Shown one piece after another: positions 24,722-32,589 of a stretch of DNA of 64,000 nt. Made by a program: the position numbers and the translations under genes. The DNA comes from an uncultured Bacteroidales bacterium (GTDB taxonomy: Bacteria; Bacteroidota; Bacteroidia; Bacteroidales; UBA932), in contig CAKUSP010000005.1 in NCBI GenBank assembly GCA_934680015.1, positions 71,065-135,064 of the forward strand. Reading direction: 5' to 3'. How positions within the stretch are numbered: position 1 is the first letter of the stretch; the number at the start of each line of letters is the position of its first letter. The notes beneath the pieces are model-generated. The model saw nothing but the letters and a program-made list of their open reading frames with translations, was not told the origin of the DNA and made no database searches.

Positions 24722-25541
24722 TTTGAATATGAAATACAGGAAATCGAATCGAGAGACAAGCGGTTATACTGCCACAGGAGCTTTTATGGCAGGATAAGGG
24801 TCGTATCCTTCTAATTTAAAATCCTCGTATTTAAAGTCAAAGAGATTTTTGACATCTGGATTAAGTATCATACGGGGAAGTTTACGCGGAGTTCGGCTTA
24901 ATTGTTCCTTAACCTGTTCAAAATGATTCAAGTAAATGTGAGTGTCTCCTGTGGTATGGATGAATTCACCTGGCTTTAAATCACACACTTGCGCTATCAT
25001 CAGGGTTAGAAGTGCGTAGGAGGCTATATTGAATGGAACGCCAAGGAAAGTGTCTGCACTGCGCTGATATAATTGGCAAGAAAGACGTCCATTGGCCACA
25101 TAGAATTGAAATAGGCAATGACATGGGGGAAGAGCCATCTTGTCTATCTCTGCAGGATTCCATGCACATACTAGCATTCGCCTAGAATCCGGATGATTTT
25201 TTATTAAATCAAGAACTTGGGATAATTGATCGACACTTCCGCCGTTAGGAGTGGGAAAACTTCTCCATTGGTGTCCATAGACAGGGCCTAAATCTCCGTT
25301 TTTGTCTGCCCACTCATTCCAGATTGAAACGCCGTGCTCTTGTAGATAGCGAACATTAGTATCTCCGCTGATGAACCATAACAACTCGTAGATAATGGAT
25401 TTAAGGTGTACTTTTTTAGTGGTTAAAAGAGGAAAGCCTTCGGAAAGGTCGAATCGCATCTGGTGCCCGAAGATACTTTTGGTGCCTACTCCGGTACGAT
25501 CTGTCTTTACCGTGCCTTTGTCCATAATAAGTTGTAAGAGG
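24722..25541. repeat. Right copy of the thyA direct repeat with left-flank homology
   Basis: 24764-25541 repeats 20255-21032. In addition 24722-24746 carries TTTGAATATGAAATACAGG, matching the end of the lipoprotein remnant left of thyA copy 1, with 41 bases between GAAAT-like repeats missing here. So the repeated unit once included the 3' end of a lipoprotein gene as well as thyA. Confidence 0.85.
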
Positions 25542-25552
25542 AAGATGACCAC
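24764..25552 (-). CDS. thyA: Thymidylate synthase, copy 2 (replaced 5' end)
   Basis: A 262-residue copy that matches copy 1 except for one Asp-to-Glu change ([10 protein letters not shown]) and the first residues. The normal MKQYLD is replaced by a GTG-started MVIF, joined at LLQLIMDKG. The upstream region of copy 1, including any promoter, is missing: the block breaks at 25541 and runs directly into the 17-base repeat and the leader of the divergent gene. All catalytic residues remain, so the product could work if transcribed. Probably a recent duplicate with a truncated 5' end. Confidence 0.9.
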   Translation of the reverse strand: MVIFLLQLIMDKGTVKTDRTGVGTKSIFGHQMRFDLSEGFPLLTTKKVHLKSIIYELLWFISGDTNVRYLQEHGVSIWNEWADKNGDLGPVYGHQWRSFPTPNGGSVDQLSQVLDLIKNHPDSRRMLVCAWNPAEIDKMALPPCHCLFQFYVANGRLSCQLYQRSADTFLGVPFNIASYALLTLMIAQVCDLKPGEFIHTTGDTHIYLNHFEQVKEQLSRTPRKLPRMILNPDVKNLFDFKYEDFKLEGYDPYPAIKAPVAV

Positions 25553-25557
25553 AAAAC
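25541..25557 (+). repeat. 17-base direct repeat, right copy
   Basis: GAAGATGACCACAAAAC, identical to 21202-21218, begins at the last base of the thyA repeat block. It marks the right edge of the duplicated segment. Confidence 0.7.
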
Positions 25558-25589
25558 ATAAACAAAATTTTTCATATATTTACGGCAAT

Positions 25590-28247
25590 ATGAAAAGATT
25601 TATCATAACGATTTTATCTATAATATGCTTTCTTTCTCCTTCTTATGCTCAGTTCTATGTGGAAGGTAATGAACGCACAAGCATAAAATGGCGCACATTC
25701 AACACAAATTCATACAAGTTTATTTATCCGAGGGGATGCGACTCTTTGGCGTTTAGTTATGCAAGGCAGTGGGAAAAATACCGATATGCGGTAGGCTATG
25801 GCGGTGGTGATAATCTGCCTGTGGTGCTACATCCTTATTCAGCGATTTCAAATGGATTTGTGGTGTGGACTCCAAGCCGGATGGAGATGTTTGCCGCTCC
25901 GTCTATGTATAGCCCGGAGTCCGTTCCGTGGCACACTTTATTAGCTATACATGAAAATAGACATGTTGCGCAAATGCAGTTTATGCAGAATCGCTATTTT
26001 AAATGGACAGAGTATGTCTTCGGTGAACTTCTTTCAGGGCCAATATCGGTGTTGTGGTGCTCTTCTATGTTTATGGAAGGGGATGCCGTGGCGACGGAAA
26101 CGGCTTTGACACAGTCGGGAAGGGGAAGAAGTGCGGATTTTCTGGAGTATTTTCGGGTATGTTTTGAAAATGGAGATTTAAGAGATTTTGACAGGTGGCG
26201 CTTTGGCTCTCAAAAGTATTATACCCCAGATTATTATAAAATAGGTTATCTTTCAGTTGCCGGTATGGGTGCAGGCCCTCATACAGAGTTTTTTGATAAC
26301 ACCTTCAGACCTCGTTTTTCTGGATTTGCAAAGCGGATGCAGCGCCATTGGCAAGAGGACACCCGTTCTCGCGCTCCTTTTCAGCAATATACACAATTGA
26401 CTGAAAATGAGAAATACTATGTGTCTTATTCGGGCTTGGCAGTTAAGGATGGGCAAATTTATGCTTTAAAGACAGGAATAGCGGACAATGCAAGGCTTGT
26501 TTCGATAGATCCGGAAAGTGGGGAGGTGGAAAGTTTATGTTATGCCAGCCCGGAATCGCGTTTGTCTAGCAGTGGAGGCAGGTTGTATTGGACCGAAGAA
26601 GTTCCTAATCTACGCTGGGAAATGCATTCAACTTCGGCACTTCGCTCGTATGACGGGAGGAAGATTAGAACAGAGATTGGAGGACATCGTTTATATAATC
26701 CTGCATGGGAGGAGGACAGATTGGCATTAGTGGAAAATGCGATAACGGGTGAGTGTAAAGTAAGAGTTTACAAAACCATTGGTAAAAAGCTCTCGGAGAC
26801 AGCGGTGTATGATGTGCCATCTGGAGTGCAGGTGCTTGAGCCGGTATGGGCCAATGGTCACTTGTATGCGAGTGCTATGGATGATTCGGGCCAATTCGTA
26901 TGTGACATTGAGCGCGGGTGTCAGGCAATATTGGCATCGAGTCCTGTGAAAATCAATCATCTATTTTCAAAGGATGGGAAACTATTATTTACTTCGGATC
27001 GCACGGGAGTGAATGAATTATACTCGCTTGATCCCAAGAGTGGCGAAGTATATCAGTTGACTAATTTGCCTCAAGGCGGAAAGGATTTTGTTTTTTGTGA
27101 TGACAAGTTATTCTTTACAGTTCTATCCCCTGTGGGAAGGAATGTATGTGTGTCTTCAGCGTCAAGTCTTCCATATAAAAAAGTGGACTTTAATGTCAGG
27201 CATTCATACATGCTGGCAGATTCTTTGAGCCGGGCTGTGGCGGATGTTCATATTGGCGATTTTTCCAAAGCCACTTGGGAAGTGCGTCCTTATTCAAAAT
27301 TTAAGAATGCATTCCGATTCCATTCGTTTATTCCATTTTTATTTTTGGATTCTGATGAGATGATGACAATATCATCGGAACAGCAATATATGAATGCCGG
27401 ATTAGGTGCAACTGCCTTTTTTCAGAATAATCTAAGCACGATTTATGGAAATGTGGGATTGAAATTCTTCGCTGATGAAAATGGGCTTCCATCTCCGGGA
27501 TTAGGCTTTAATCTGAAATACAGAGGATTATATCCTATAATTGAATTAAAGGGGATGTATGTAGACAACTATTCTTATGGATACTTAAGATCTTACATTC
27601 CATTTAATTTATCACGAAATGGCTGGAGTACAGGAATTATCCCGGTAGTTTCTTTAGAAAGTAAGCAAACGGGTGAATCGCGGTCGTGGGATAGTGCGAT
27701 ATCTGCAGGGATACGTGCTTACACTATGCTTCCGAAGTGTAATAGTAATGTTTTTCCGCGTTGGGGTATAGGTATAAGTTTAGAAGACGCCTATTCTTTT
27801 ACTACGCACAGGTTTAAGCCGGCAATGACGCTTTATGGGTACACGCCGGGAATTAAAAAAACACATGGTTTTGCATGGAACCTGTCTTATCTTCAGGAAT
27901 GCATAGAAACGTCGGAGTATTTGGCTTTAGTTGACAGAATCGGTGTAACTATACGTTATGGACTTCCTATTCCGATAGACTGGTCGGGTCTTTCTCCTTT
28001 ATTCTATTTAAGAAATCTAGAGTTAATTCCATTCTATGAATTTACAAATGATAATGTGTTGGGATTTGGAATGACATATCGCAATTATTTTGATGGTTAT
28101 TTGAACCAACATTCTGCAGGTACATATATAAATGCTGTACTCGGGAATATGTTTTGCTTGCCATACGATTTTCGCTTGGGTGTGAAAGTAGGATATAATA
28201 CGGAGGATAAAATGTTTTGTAAACTCGTTTTAAGTTATGATATGTAG
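25590..28247 (+). CDS. Exported HExxH-containing protein with propeller-like middle and barrel-like C-terminus
   Basis: An 885-residue protein. I place the start at the ATG at 25590, which begins a clear signal peptide (MKRFIITILSIICFLSPSYAQ); upstream in-frame codons run antisense through thyA. The first third resembles a gluzincin-type peptidase: LLAIHENRHVAQMQF (HExxH at about 121-125) and FMEGDAVATET with a Glu downstream as possible third ligand. The middle (about 260-540) has repeated DGQIYAL / GGRLYWTEE / DGKLLFTSD units typical of a beta-propeller. The C-terminal 280 residues are Tyr/Gly-rich strands that may form an outer-membrane barrel. The substrate is unknown. It overlaps the CpXC gene by 11 bases. 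Confidence 0.75.
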   Translation: MKRFIITILSIICFLSPSYAQFYVEGNERTSIKWRTFNTNSYKFIYPRGCDSLAFSYARQWEKYRYAVGYGGGDNLPVVLHPYSAISNGFVVWTPSRMEMFAAPSMYSPESVPWHTLLAIHENRHVAQMQFMQNRYFKWTEYVFGELLSGPISVLWCSSMFMEGDAVATETALTQSGRGRSADFLEYFRVCFENGDLRDFDRWRFGSQKYYTPDYYKIGYLSVAGMGAGPHTEFFDNTFRPRFSGFAKRMQRHWQEDTRSRAPFQQYTQLTENEKYYVSYSGLAVKDGQIYALKTGIADNARLVSIDPESGEVESLCYASPESRLSSSGGRLYWTEEVPNLRWEMHSTSALRSYDGRKIRTEIGGHRLYNPAWEEDRLALVENAITGECKVRVYKTIGKKLSETAVYDVPSGVQVLEPVWANGHLYASAMDDSGQFVCDIERGCQAILASSPVKINHLFSKDGKLLFTSDRTGVNELYSLDPKSGEVYQLTNLPQGGKDFVFCDDKLFFTVLSPVGRNVCVSSASSLPYKKVDFNVRHSYMLADSLSRAVADVHIGDFSKATWEVRPYSKFKNAFRFHSFIPFLFLDSDEMMTISSEQQYMNAGLGATAFFQNNLSTIYGNVGLKFFADENGLPSPGLGFNLKYRGLYPIIELKGMYVDNYSYGYLRSYIPFNLSRNGWSTGIIPVVSLESKQTGESRSWDSAISAGIRAYTMLPKCNSNVFPRWGIGISLEDAYSFTTHRFKPAMTLYGYTPGIKKTHGFAWNLSYLQECIETSEYLALVDRIGVTIRYGLPIPIDWSGLSPLFYLRNLELIPFYEFTNDNVLGFGMTYRNYFDGYLNQHSAGTYINAVLGNMFCLPYDFRLGVKVGYNTEDKMFCKLVLSYDM

Positions 28248-28803
28248 TAAATGTGGAAAGTCTTTTGATTCTGGACTTCCTAAAAGTATAAATGTGGCGA
28301 GCCGTCCCGAACTGAAAGAAAAGATATTGGATGGCACTTTCTTTTTAGTCACTTGCCCTTATTGCGGACAAGTGAATCTTTATAGTGAAGATTTTGTTTA
28401 CAATGATCCTTCTCAGCACTTTTTAATCGTACTGAGCCGTGTTTCTATGTCTTCACCAGGATTGGAAGGCTACACATGTAGGCAGGTGGAGACTGTCGGC
28501 GATTTAATAGAGAAAATTAAGATCTTCGATGCTGGACTGGATGATATCGCCATGGAGATATGCAAATTCGTAACACTTCAGGAAATAGGGAAGGATGTAC
28601 AACTTAAATTTTACAAAATGGAAGGCGCCGATGCACAGATAGTTTTTGCCTACCCAGAAAAAGGCGAAATGCATTTGATAGAGATAGGTCAGAATGTCTA
28701 TGCCGATGCAATGGGCATTCTGTCTCGAAATCCCGAAATAGTCGAGGCCGCTCGTGGACTTGTAAAAGTGGATCAGGGATGGTTAAGGAATTTTTTCGGA
28801 TAA
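28237..28803 (+). CDS. CpXC domain zinc-ribbon protein
   Basis: A 188-residue protein of the CpXC family (Pfam CpXC as I recall it). Two Cys pairs, CSKC at residues 3-6 and CPYC at about 46-49, form the zinc ribbon; between them is the conserved SRPELKEKILDGTFF segment. The C-terminal part (about 85-188) is alpha/beta without a known signature. Function in the family is unknown. Its start overlaps the preceding gene by 11 bases, so it is probably co-translated with it. Confidence 0.75.
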   Translation: MICSKCGKSFDSGLPKSINVASRPELKEKILDGTFFLVTCPYCGQVNLYSEDFVYNDPSQHFLIVLSRVSMSSPGLEGYTCRQVETVGDLIEKIKIFDAGLDDIAMEICKFVTLQEIGKDVQLKFYKMEGADAQIVFAYPEKGEMHLIEIGQNVYADAMGILSRNPEIVEAARGLVKVDQGWLRNFFG

Positions 28804-28851
28804 GATATACCCTTTGCGAATTCAAATATTGGAATTATTATTTAAAAAGTT

Positions 28852-28859
28852 TAGATTTG
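28852..28859 (+). promoter_or_regulatory. Putative -7 box TAGATTTG for fusA2
   Basis: A TAnnTTTG match 30 bases before the fusA2 start in an 86-base gap. Confidence 0.45.
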
Positions 28860-28889
28860 TAATTCGGACACACAAAAACTAATAATAAA

Positions 28890-31004
28890 ATGAAAGAGTA
28901 TTCTAAAAATGACATTAGAAACGTGGTACTGCTTGGCGCGACCAAGTCGGGTAAAACCACGTTGTCTGAAGCTATGCTTTTCGAGGGCAAAGTTATTGAC
29001 AGACGAGGAACGGTGGAGGATAAGAACACGGTTTCAGATAACAATGAACTTGAAAAGCTTAATCAAAGATCCATTTATGCGACTCCGCTATATGCAGAGT
29101 TTATGAACAAGAAGATAAATATCATAGATGCTCCAGGGTCAGACGATTTTATAGGTGGCGCTGTATCTGCCTTTAAAGTATGTGAAAATGGTATTCTTGT
29201 GATAAATGCGCAACAGGGCGTGGAGGTAGGTACACGAGGTCTTTTACGCCATGCCGATAAATATAATATTCCTCTTGTAATAGCAGTGAATCAGCTTGAT
29301 GGGGATAAGGCTGATTGGGAGATGACACTTTCTTCCATAAAGGAGGAATTAGGGAAAAATAATATTATCCCGATACAATTCCCTACTAAAATCGGGGCAG
29401 GTTTTGATGGATTCGTGGATGTTCTGACTATGAAGTATTATCACTTCAAGGATGAAAATGGAACGCGCGAGGATTTAGATATTCCAGAAGAGTATAGAGA
29501 TGAGGCAGAAGTTGCACGTCAGGAACTTATTGAAAAGGCTGCAGAGTTCGATGATACTCTGATGGAGAAATTTTTCGAAATGGGGACTCTCACGGAGGAT
29601 GAAATCCGTGCCGGTCTTGCAGTAGGAATAAAAAATAGGGAGGTCTTCCCTATAATGTGCGTGAGTGCAAAGAAGGATATTGGCGTAAAACGTCTATTGG
29701 AGTTCACGAAGAACGTAGCAGTGGCTCCTGATGTGGATGAGAATAAGCCTGCATCCCTATTTATATATCAAAACGATGTGGAACCACACGTAGGAGAGGT
29801 TTCGTATTTCAAAGTAATGTCAGGTATAGTAAGTTCTGGATCAGAATATGAAGATCCACGTACTTTCAATAAAGAGAAATTCTCGACCATTTATGCCGTA
29901 GCCGGAAACAAGAGGGAGCCTGTTCAGAATCTTCACGCAGGAGATTTCGGATGTGTGGTGAAACTCAAGAATGGTAGAGCCAATACTACTCTTTGTGCTC
30001 CAGGTGCAGGTATCGTCTATGATAAGATAATATTCCCGGCTCCTAAATATCGTTGTGCTATAAAGGCCAAGGTTCAACAGGACGAGCAGAAGTTGGGCGA
30101 TGCTTTGAAGAAGATTTCAAATCAGGACCCTACAGTCGTAGTAGAATACTCTAAGGAACTTCGTCAGACGATATTAAGCGGTAATGGAGAACAGCACATT
30201 AATATGGTTAAATGGCGCATTAATAATGAATTCGGTATAGATGTCGAATTGTTTGCCCCTAAGGTGCCTTATCGTGAGACTATAACTAAGATATCTAATG
30301 CGCAATATCGTCACAAGAAACAGTCCGGTGGAGCAGGTCAGTTTGGTGAAGTCCATCTTCTTGTATGCCCTGCAGAAGGCGAGTTGAAGACCAAGTTTAA
30401 TATAGACGGAAAAGAAACTCAACTAAATGTCAAAACATCAGAAACTGTGGATCTTGACTGGGGAGGAAAACTCGAATTTTATAATTGTGTCGTCGGCGGT
30501 GCTATCGATTTGGGCTTTATGCCAGCTATCTTGAAAGGTATAAAGGACAAGATGGTGGAGGGTCCTCTTACAGGCTCTTATGCTCGTGATATTAGAGTGT
30601 TTGTGTATGATGGCAAGATGCACCCAGTGGATTCTAAGGAGATCGCATTTATAATTGCAGGTCGTAATGCTTTCAAGGAGGCTTTCCGTAATGCTGGTCC
30701 GAAGATTCTGGAACCTATTTATAATGTTGAGATAATGACCCCGGGAGAGTATCAGGGAGCAGTTATGTCGGATTTGCAGAATCGTCGCGGTATATTAGGC
30801 GATCTAGGAACCGATAAGGGCTTCTCGGTTCTTAAGGCTAGAGTTCCGCTTGCTGAGTTATATCGTTATTCTACGGTTCTTAGTTCATTGACATCGGGTT
30901 CAGCTACATTCACGATGGAATTTGCCGATTATCAGCCGGTTCCTGGTGATGTGCAGGCAAAACTCCTCGCAGAATATGCGGCTCAGGATACTGAAGACGA
31001 ATAG
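28890..31004 (+). CDS. fusA2: Elongation factor G paralog (EF-G2 type) with altered GTPase motifs
   Basis: A 704-residue protein with the full EF-G domain order: G domain (about 10-270), domain II, domain III, domain IV with GGAGQFGEVHLLV and the C-terminal domain V. The GTPase signatures deviate: G1 is GATKSGKT, the switch I region reads QRSIYATPLY in place of RGITI, G3 is DAPGSDDF where canonical EF-G has DTPGHVDF (the catalytic His is replaced), and G4 is NQLD in place of NKxD. In Bacteroides a second EF-G of this type has been reported to support translation during nutrient limitation without GTP hydrolysis. The same role is likely here. A terminator follows. Confidence 0.9.
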   Translation: MKEYSKNDIRNVVLLGATKSGKTTLSEAMLFEGKVIDRRGTVEDKNTVSDNNELEKLNQRSIYATPLYAEFMNKKINIIDAPGSDDFIGGAVSAFKVCENGILVINAQQGVEVGTRGLLRHADKYNIPLVIAVNQLDGDKADWEMTLSSIKEELGKNNIIPIQFPTKIGAGFDGFVDVLTMKYYHFKDENGTREDLDIPEEYRDEAEVARQELIEKAAEFDDTLMEKFFEMGTLTEDEIRAGLAVGIKNREVFPIMCVSAKKDIGVKRLLEFTKNVAVAPDVDENKPASLFIYQNDVEPHVGEVSYFKVMSGIVSSGSEYEDPRTFNKEKFSTIYAVAGNKREPVQNLHAGDFGCVVKLKNGRANTTLCAPGAGIVYDKIIFPAPKYRCAIKAKVQQDEQKLGDALKKISNQDPTVVVEYSKELRQTILSGNGEQHINMVKWRINNEFGIDVELFAPKVPYRETITKISNAQYRHKKQSGGAGQFGEVHLLVCPAEGELKTKFNIDGKETQLNVKTSETVDLDWGGKLEFYNCVVGGAIDLGFMPAILKGIKDKMVEGPLTGSYARDIRVFVYDGKMHPVDSKEIAFIIAGRNAFKEAFRNAGPKILEPIYNVEIMTPGEYQGAVMSDLQNRRGILGDLGTDKGFSVLKARVPLAELYRYSTVLSSLTSGSATFTMEFADYQPVPGDVQAKLLAEYAAQDTEDE

Positions 31005-31024
31005 AATATCGCAATGTATAGATA

Positions 31025-31058
31025 AAATCCGGTCCTCGAAAAAGGATCGGATTTTTTT
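31025..31058 (+). terminator. Rho-independent terminator after fusA2
   Basis: AAATCCG (31025-31031) pairs with CGGATTT (31048-31054), with an inner TCCT/AGGA extension, followed by a run of T. It also borders the convergent sigma-factor remnant. Confidence 0.85.
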
Positions 31059-31398
31059 AATAATAAGTCATTACAGCCACCACAAACAGCACGAAGTAGT
31101 CCTTAAATACTTTTCGAAAAAGTTTTGATGCGCGCTGAATTTCAAAATTGACTTTGCGTTCAGAAACGCCGAATTCTATTGCGATTTCCTTAGCTGACAT
31201 CCGCGATATTTTTTTTGCTGTAAATATTTCATAGGAAAGTTCGCTAAGGTTTTCTTTAACTTTATTAAGCAGTATAGGAAAATCCACATAGAGCGGAAAG
31301 TCATTTTCTCCCGAGTCTGAGAGGAGCTTCATATCTTCGATGGCCAACTCTTTCAGTTCTGCGGGCATGGAATCTCGATTAACCCTGCTTTTTAGCAA
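31057..31398 (-). pseudogene. Truncated ECF sigma factor (region 4 only)
   Basis: About 113 codons encode the C-terminal part of an extracytoplasmic-function sigma factor: LSYEIFTAKKISRMSAKEIAI-type region 4.2 helix-turn-helix with VSERKVNFEIQRASKLFRK. The sigma region 2 that binds the -10 element and core polymerase is absent: the frame is closed by a TAG just upstream of the TTG start at 31398, and intergenic repeat DNA follows. The hydrophobic end (FVLFVVAVMTYY) is typical of some Bacteroidota ECF factors. No anti-sigma gene is nearby. It is most likely a non-functional leftover. Confidence 0.7.
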
Positions 31399-31478
31399 AG
31401 TCTACTCACATGTATAAGACGATTAAAAAGCCGTTTTTAACATTATTAAGTTACTTTCAAAAAATAACCTGCATCATC

Positions 31479-31538
31479 TTAGTAAGCGTTAAAAAATAAG
31501 TTGGTAAAGATTTATAGTAGATTTCCGAGGATAGATTC
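31479..31538 (-). repeat. Dispersed intergenic repeat, copy C (reverse orientation)
   Basis: On the minus strand this reads GAATCTATC.TCG.AAATCT followed by TTTACCAACTTA and TTTTTAACGCTTACTAA, almost the same as 45470-45527. A plus-strand CAACTTATTTTTT at about 31562 forms an inverted pair with the copy on the minus strand. Confidence 0.65.
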
Positions 31539-31638
31539 TAAAATTTAATACTAATCTGACGCAACTTATTTTTTCAAGTTAAAAAAGGCATCAAAACAGT
31601 TTTTTAATTTTTCGTATCTTCGTAGGCTATGACTGATA

Positions 31639-31879
31639 ATGAATAAAAAACATTTAAAGATAACCTTTGGCATTCAGCTGATATGCTGCGTGCAGGGGCA
31701 GAATCGAGCGGAGTATGGAAACGAAGTAATAAAGAAACTCTCAAAGGGACTGACGGACATCTATGGCAAGGGGGGGGTAATAAGAATAGTTGACGTGGTC
31801 TCATTATACGTTATTGCTATCCGTGTCTGATAAGGCGGCTCGCGATTGGTATTCTCATGAGGCTTTCGCAGAGACATGA
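31639..31879 (+). pseudogene. Decayed DUF1016 (YhcG-type) nuclease gene
   Basis: Two pieces of a DUF1016 N-terminal domain are readable in different frames. The first (31639-31779) contains QNRAEYGNEVIKKLSKGLT then DIYGKGG and runs into a tract of eight G (31770-31777). The second, shifted by one base (31790-31879), reads LTWSHYTLLLSVSDKAARDW and ends YSHEAFAET before a TGA. The segment that normally links them (GFS..NL..MR.FY) is gone, as are the first part and the PDDEXK nuclease half. DUF1016 proteins are often carried by mobile or restriction-linked regions. Confidence 0.7.
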
Positions 31880-31924
31880 AGTATTATGGTTAAAATACAA
31901 ACGAGGTAAAGATTTGTAATATTT

Positions 31925-32527
31925 ATGAAATATTTGAATCCATATATGCACAAGGGCGTTATCGAGGCTGGGTGCGATGAGGCAGGGCGCGGACCACTTG
32001 CCGGTCCTGTATATGCTGCAGCTGTGATATTGCCGGAAGGCTTTTATCACCCTTTGTTAAACGATTCGAAGAAAATGAGCGAAAAGGCTCGTTACGAACT
32101 TAGACCGATAATTGAGAGTAACGCTCTTGCGTGGGCTGTTGAAGAGGTGAGCGCGGAAGAAATAGACAGACTGAATATTCTATGGGCATCTGTGGAGGGA
32201 ATGCATAGGGCTCTAGCAAGATTAACCACAAGACCAGAGATGATTTTGGTGGATGGAAATAGATTCAAGGCCTTTGAAGATATTTCATATCGCACTGTTG
32301 TACACGGAGATGCCACTTATGCTAGCATAGCGGCAGCATCGGTTTTGGCTAAGACCTACAGGGATGATAGAATGAGGGAATTGGCCCGCGAATACCCCCA
32401 ATATGGCTGGGAGCATAATATGGGATATCCTACCGCAGAACACATAGAGGCGATTAAGCGATTTGGCTATACGCCTTATCATAGAAAAAGTTTTCATCCT
32501 AAAGAATTGGAACCGACGCTTTTTTAG
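31925..32527 (+). CDS. rnhB: Ribonuclease HII
   Basis: RNase HII cleaves RNA in RNA-DNA hybrids and starts removal of single ribonucleotides from DNA. The 200-residue protein carries the family active site: [14 protein letters not shown] (Asp-Glu, about 16-29), the third acid in MILVDGNRF and the fourth in [20 protein letters not shown], then the C-terminal [14 protein letters not shown]. All residues are intact and the length is normal. It is followed after 62 bases by mrp. Confidence 0.97.
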   Translation: MKYLNPYMHKGVIEAGCDEAGRGPLAGPVYAAAVILPEGFYHPLLNDSKKMSEKARYELRPIIESNALAWAVEEVSAEEIDRLNILWASVEGMHRALARLTTRPEMILVDGNRFKAFEDISYRTVVHGDATYASIAAASVLAKTYRDDRMRELAREYPQYGWEHNMGYPTAEHIEAIKRFGYTPYHRKSFHPKELEPTLF

Positions 32528-32550
32528 GCAATGCGAGATAATTTAAAAAT

Positions 32551-32564
32551 GTGTAAATTTACAC
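32551..32564. promoter_or_regulatory. 14-bp perfect palindrome upstream of mrp
   Basis: GTGTAAATTTACAC lies 25 bases before the mrp start in a 62-base gap. It overlaps a TAAATTTA that is one base off the TAnnTTTG -7 consensus. It may be an operator for a dimeric regulator or a chance AT-rich palindrome. Confidence 0.35.
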
Positions 32565-32589
32565 CCTTGACTTTAAAAAGAGATTTAGT

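Noticed and set aside
20255..25557. Composite transposon explanation for the island
   Set aside because: No transposase, terminal inverted repeats or target duplication; the flanking repeats are a housekeeping gene.
25395..25589. 65-codon N-terminal extension of the HENRH protein
   Set aside because: It runs antisense through thyA copy 2, and the signal peptide begins at 25590.
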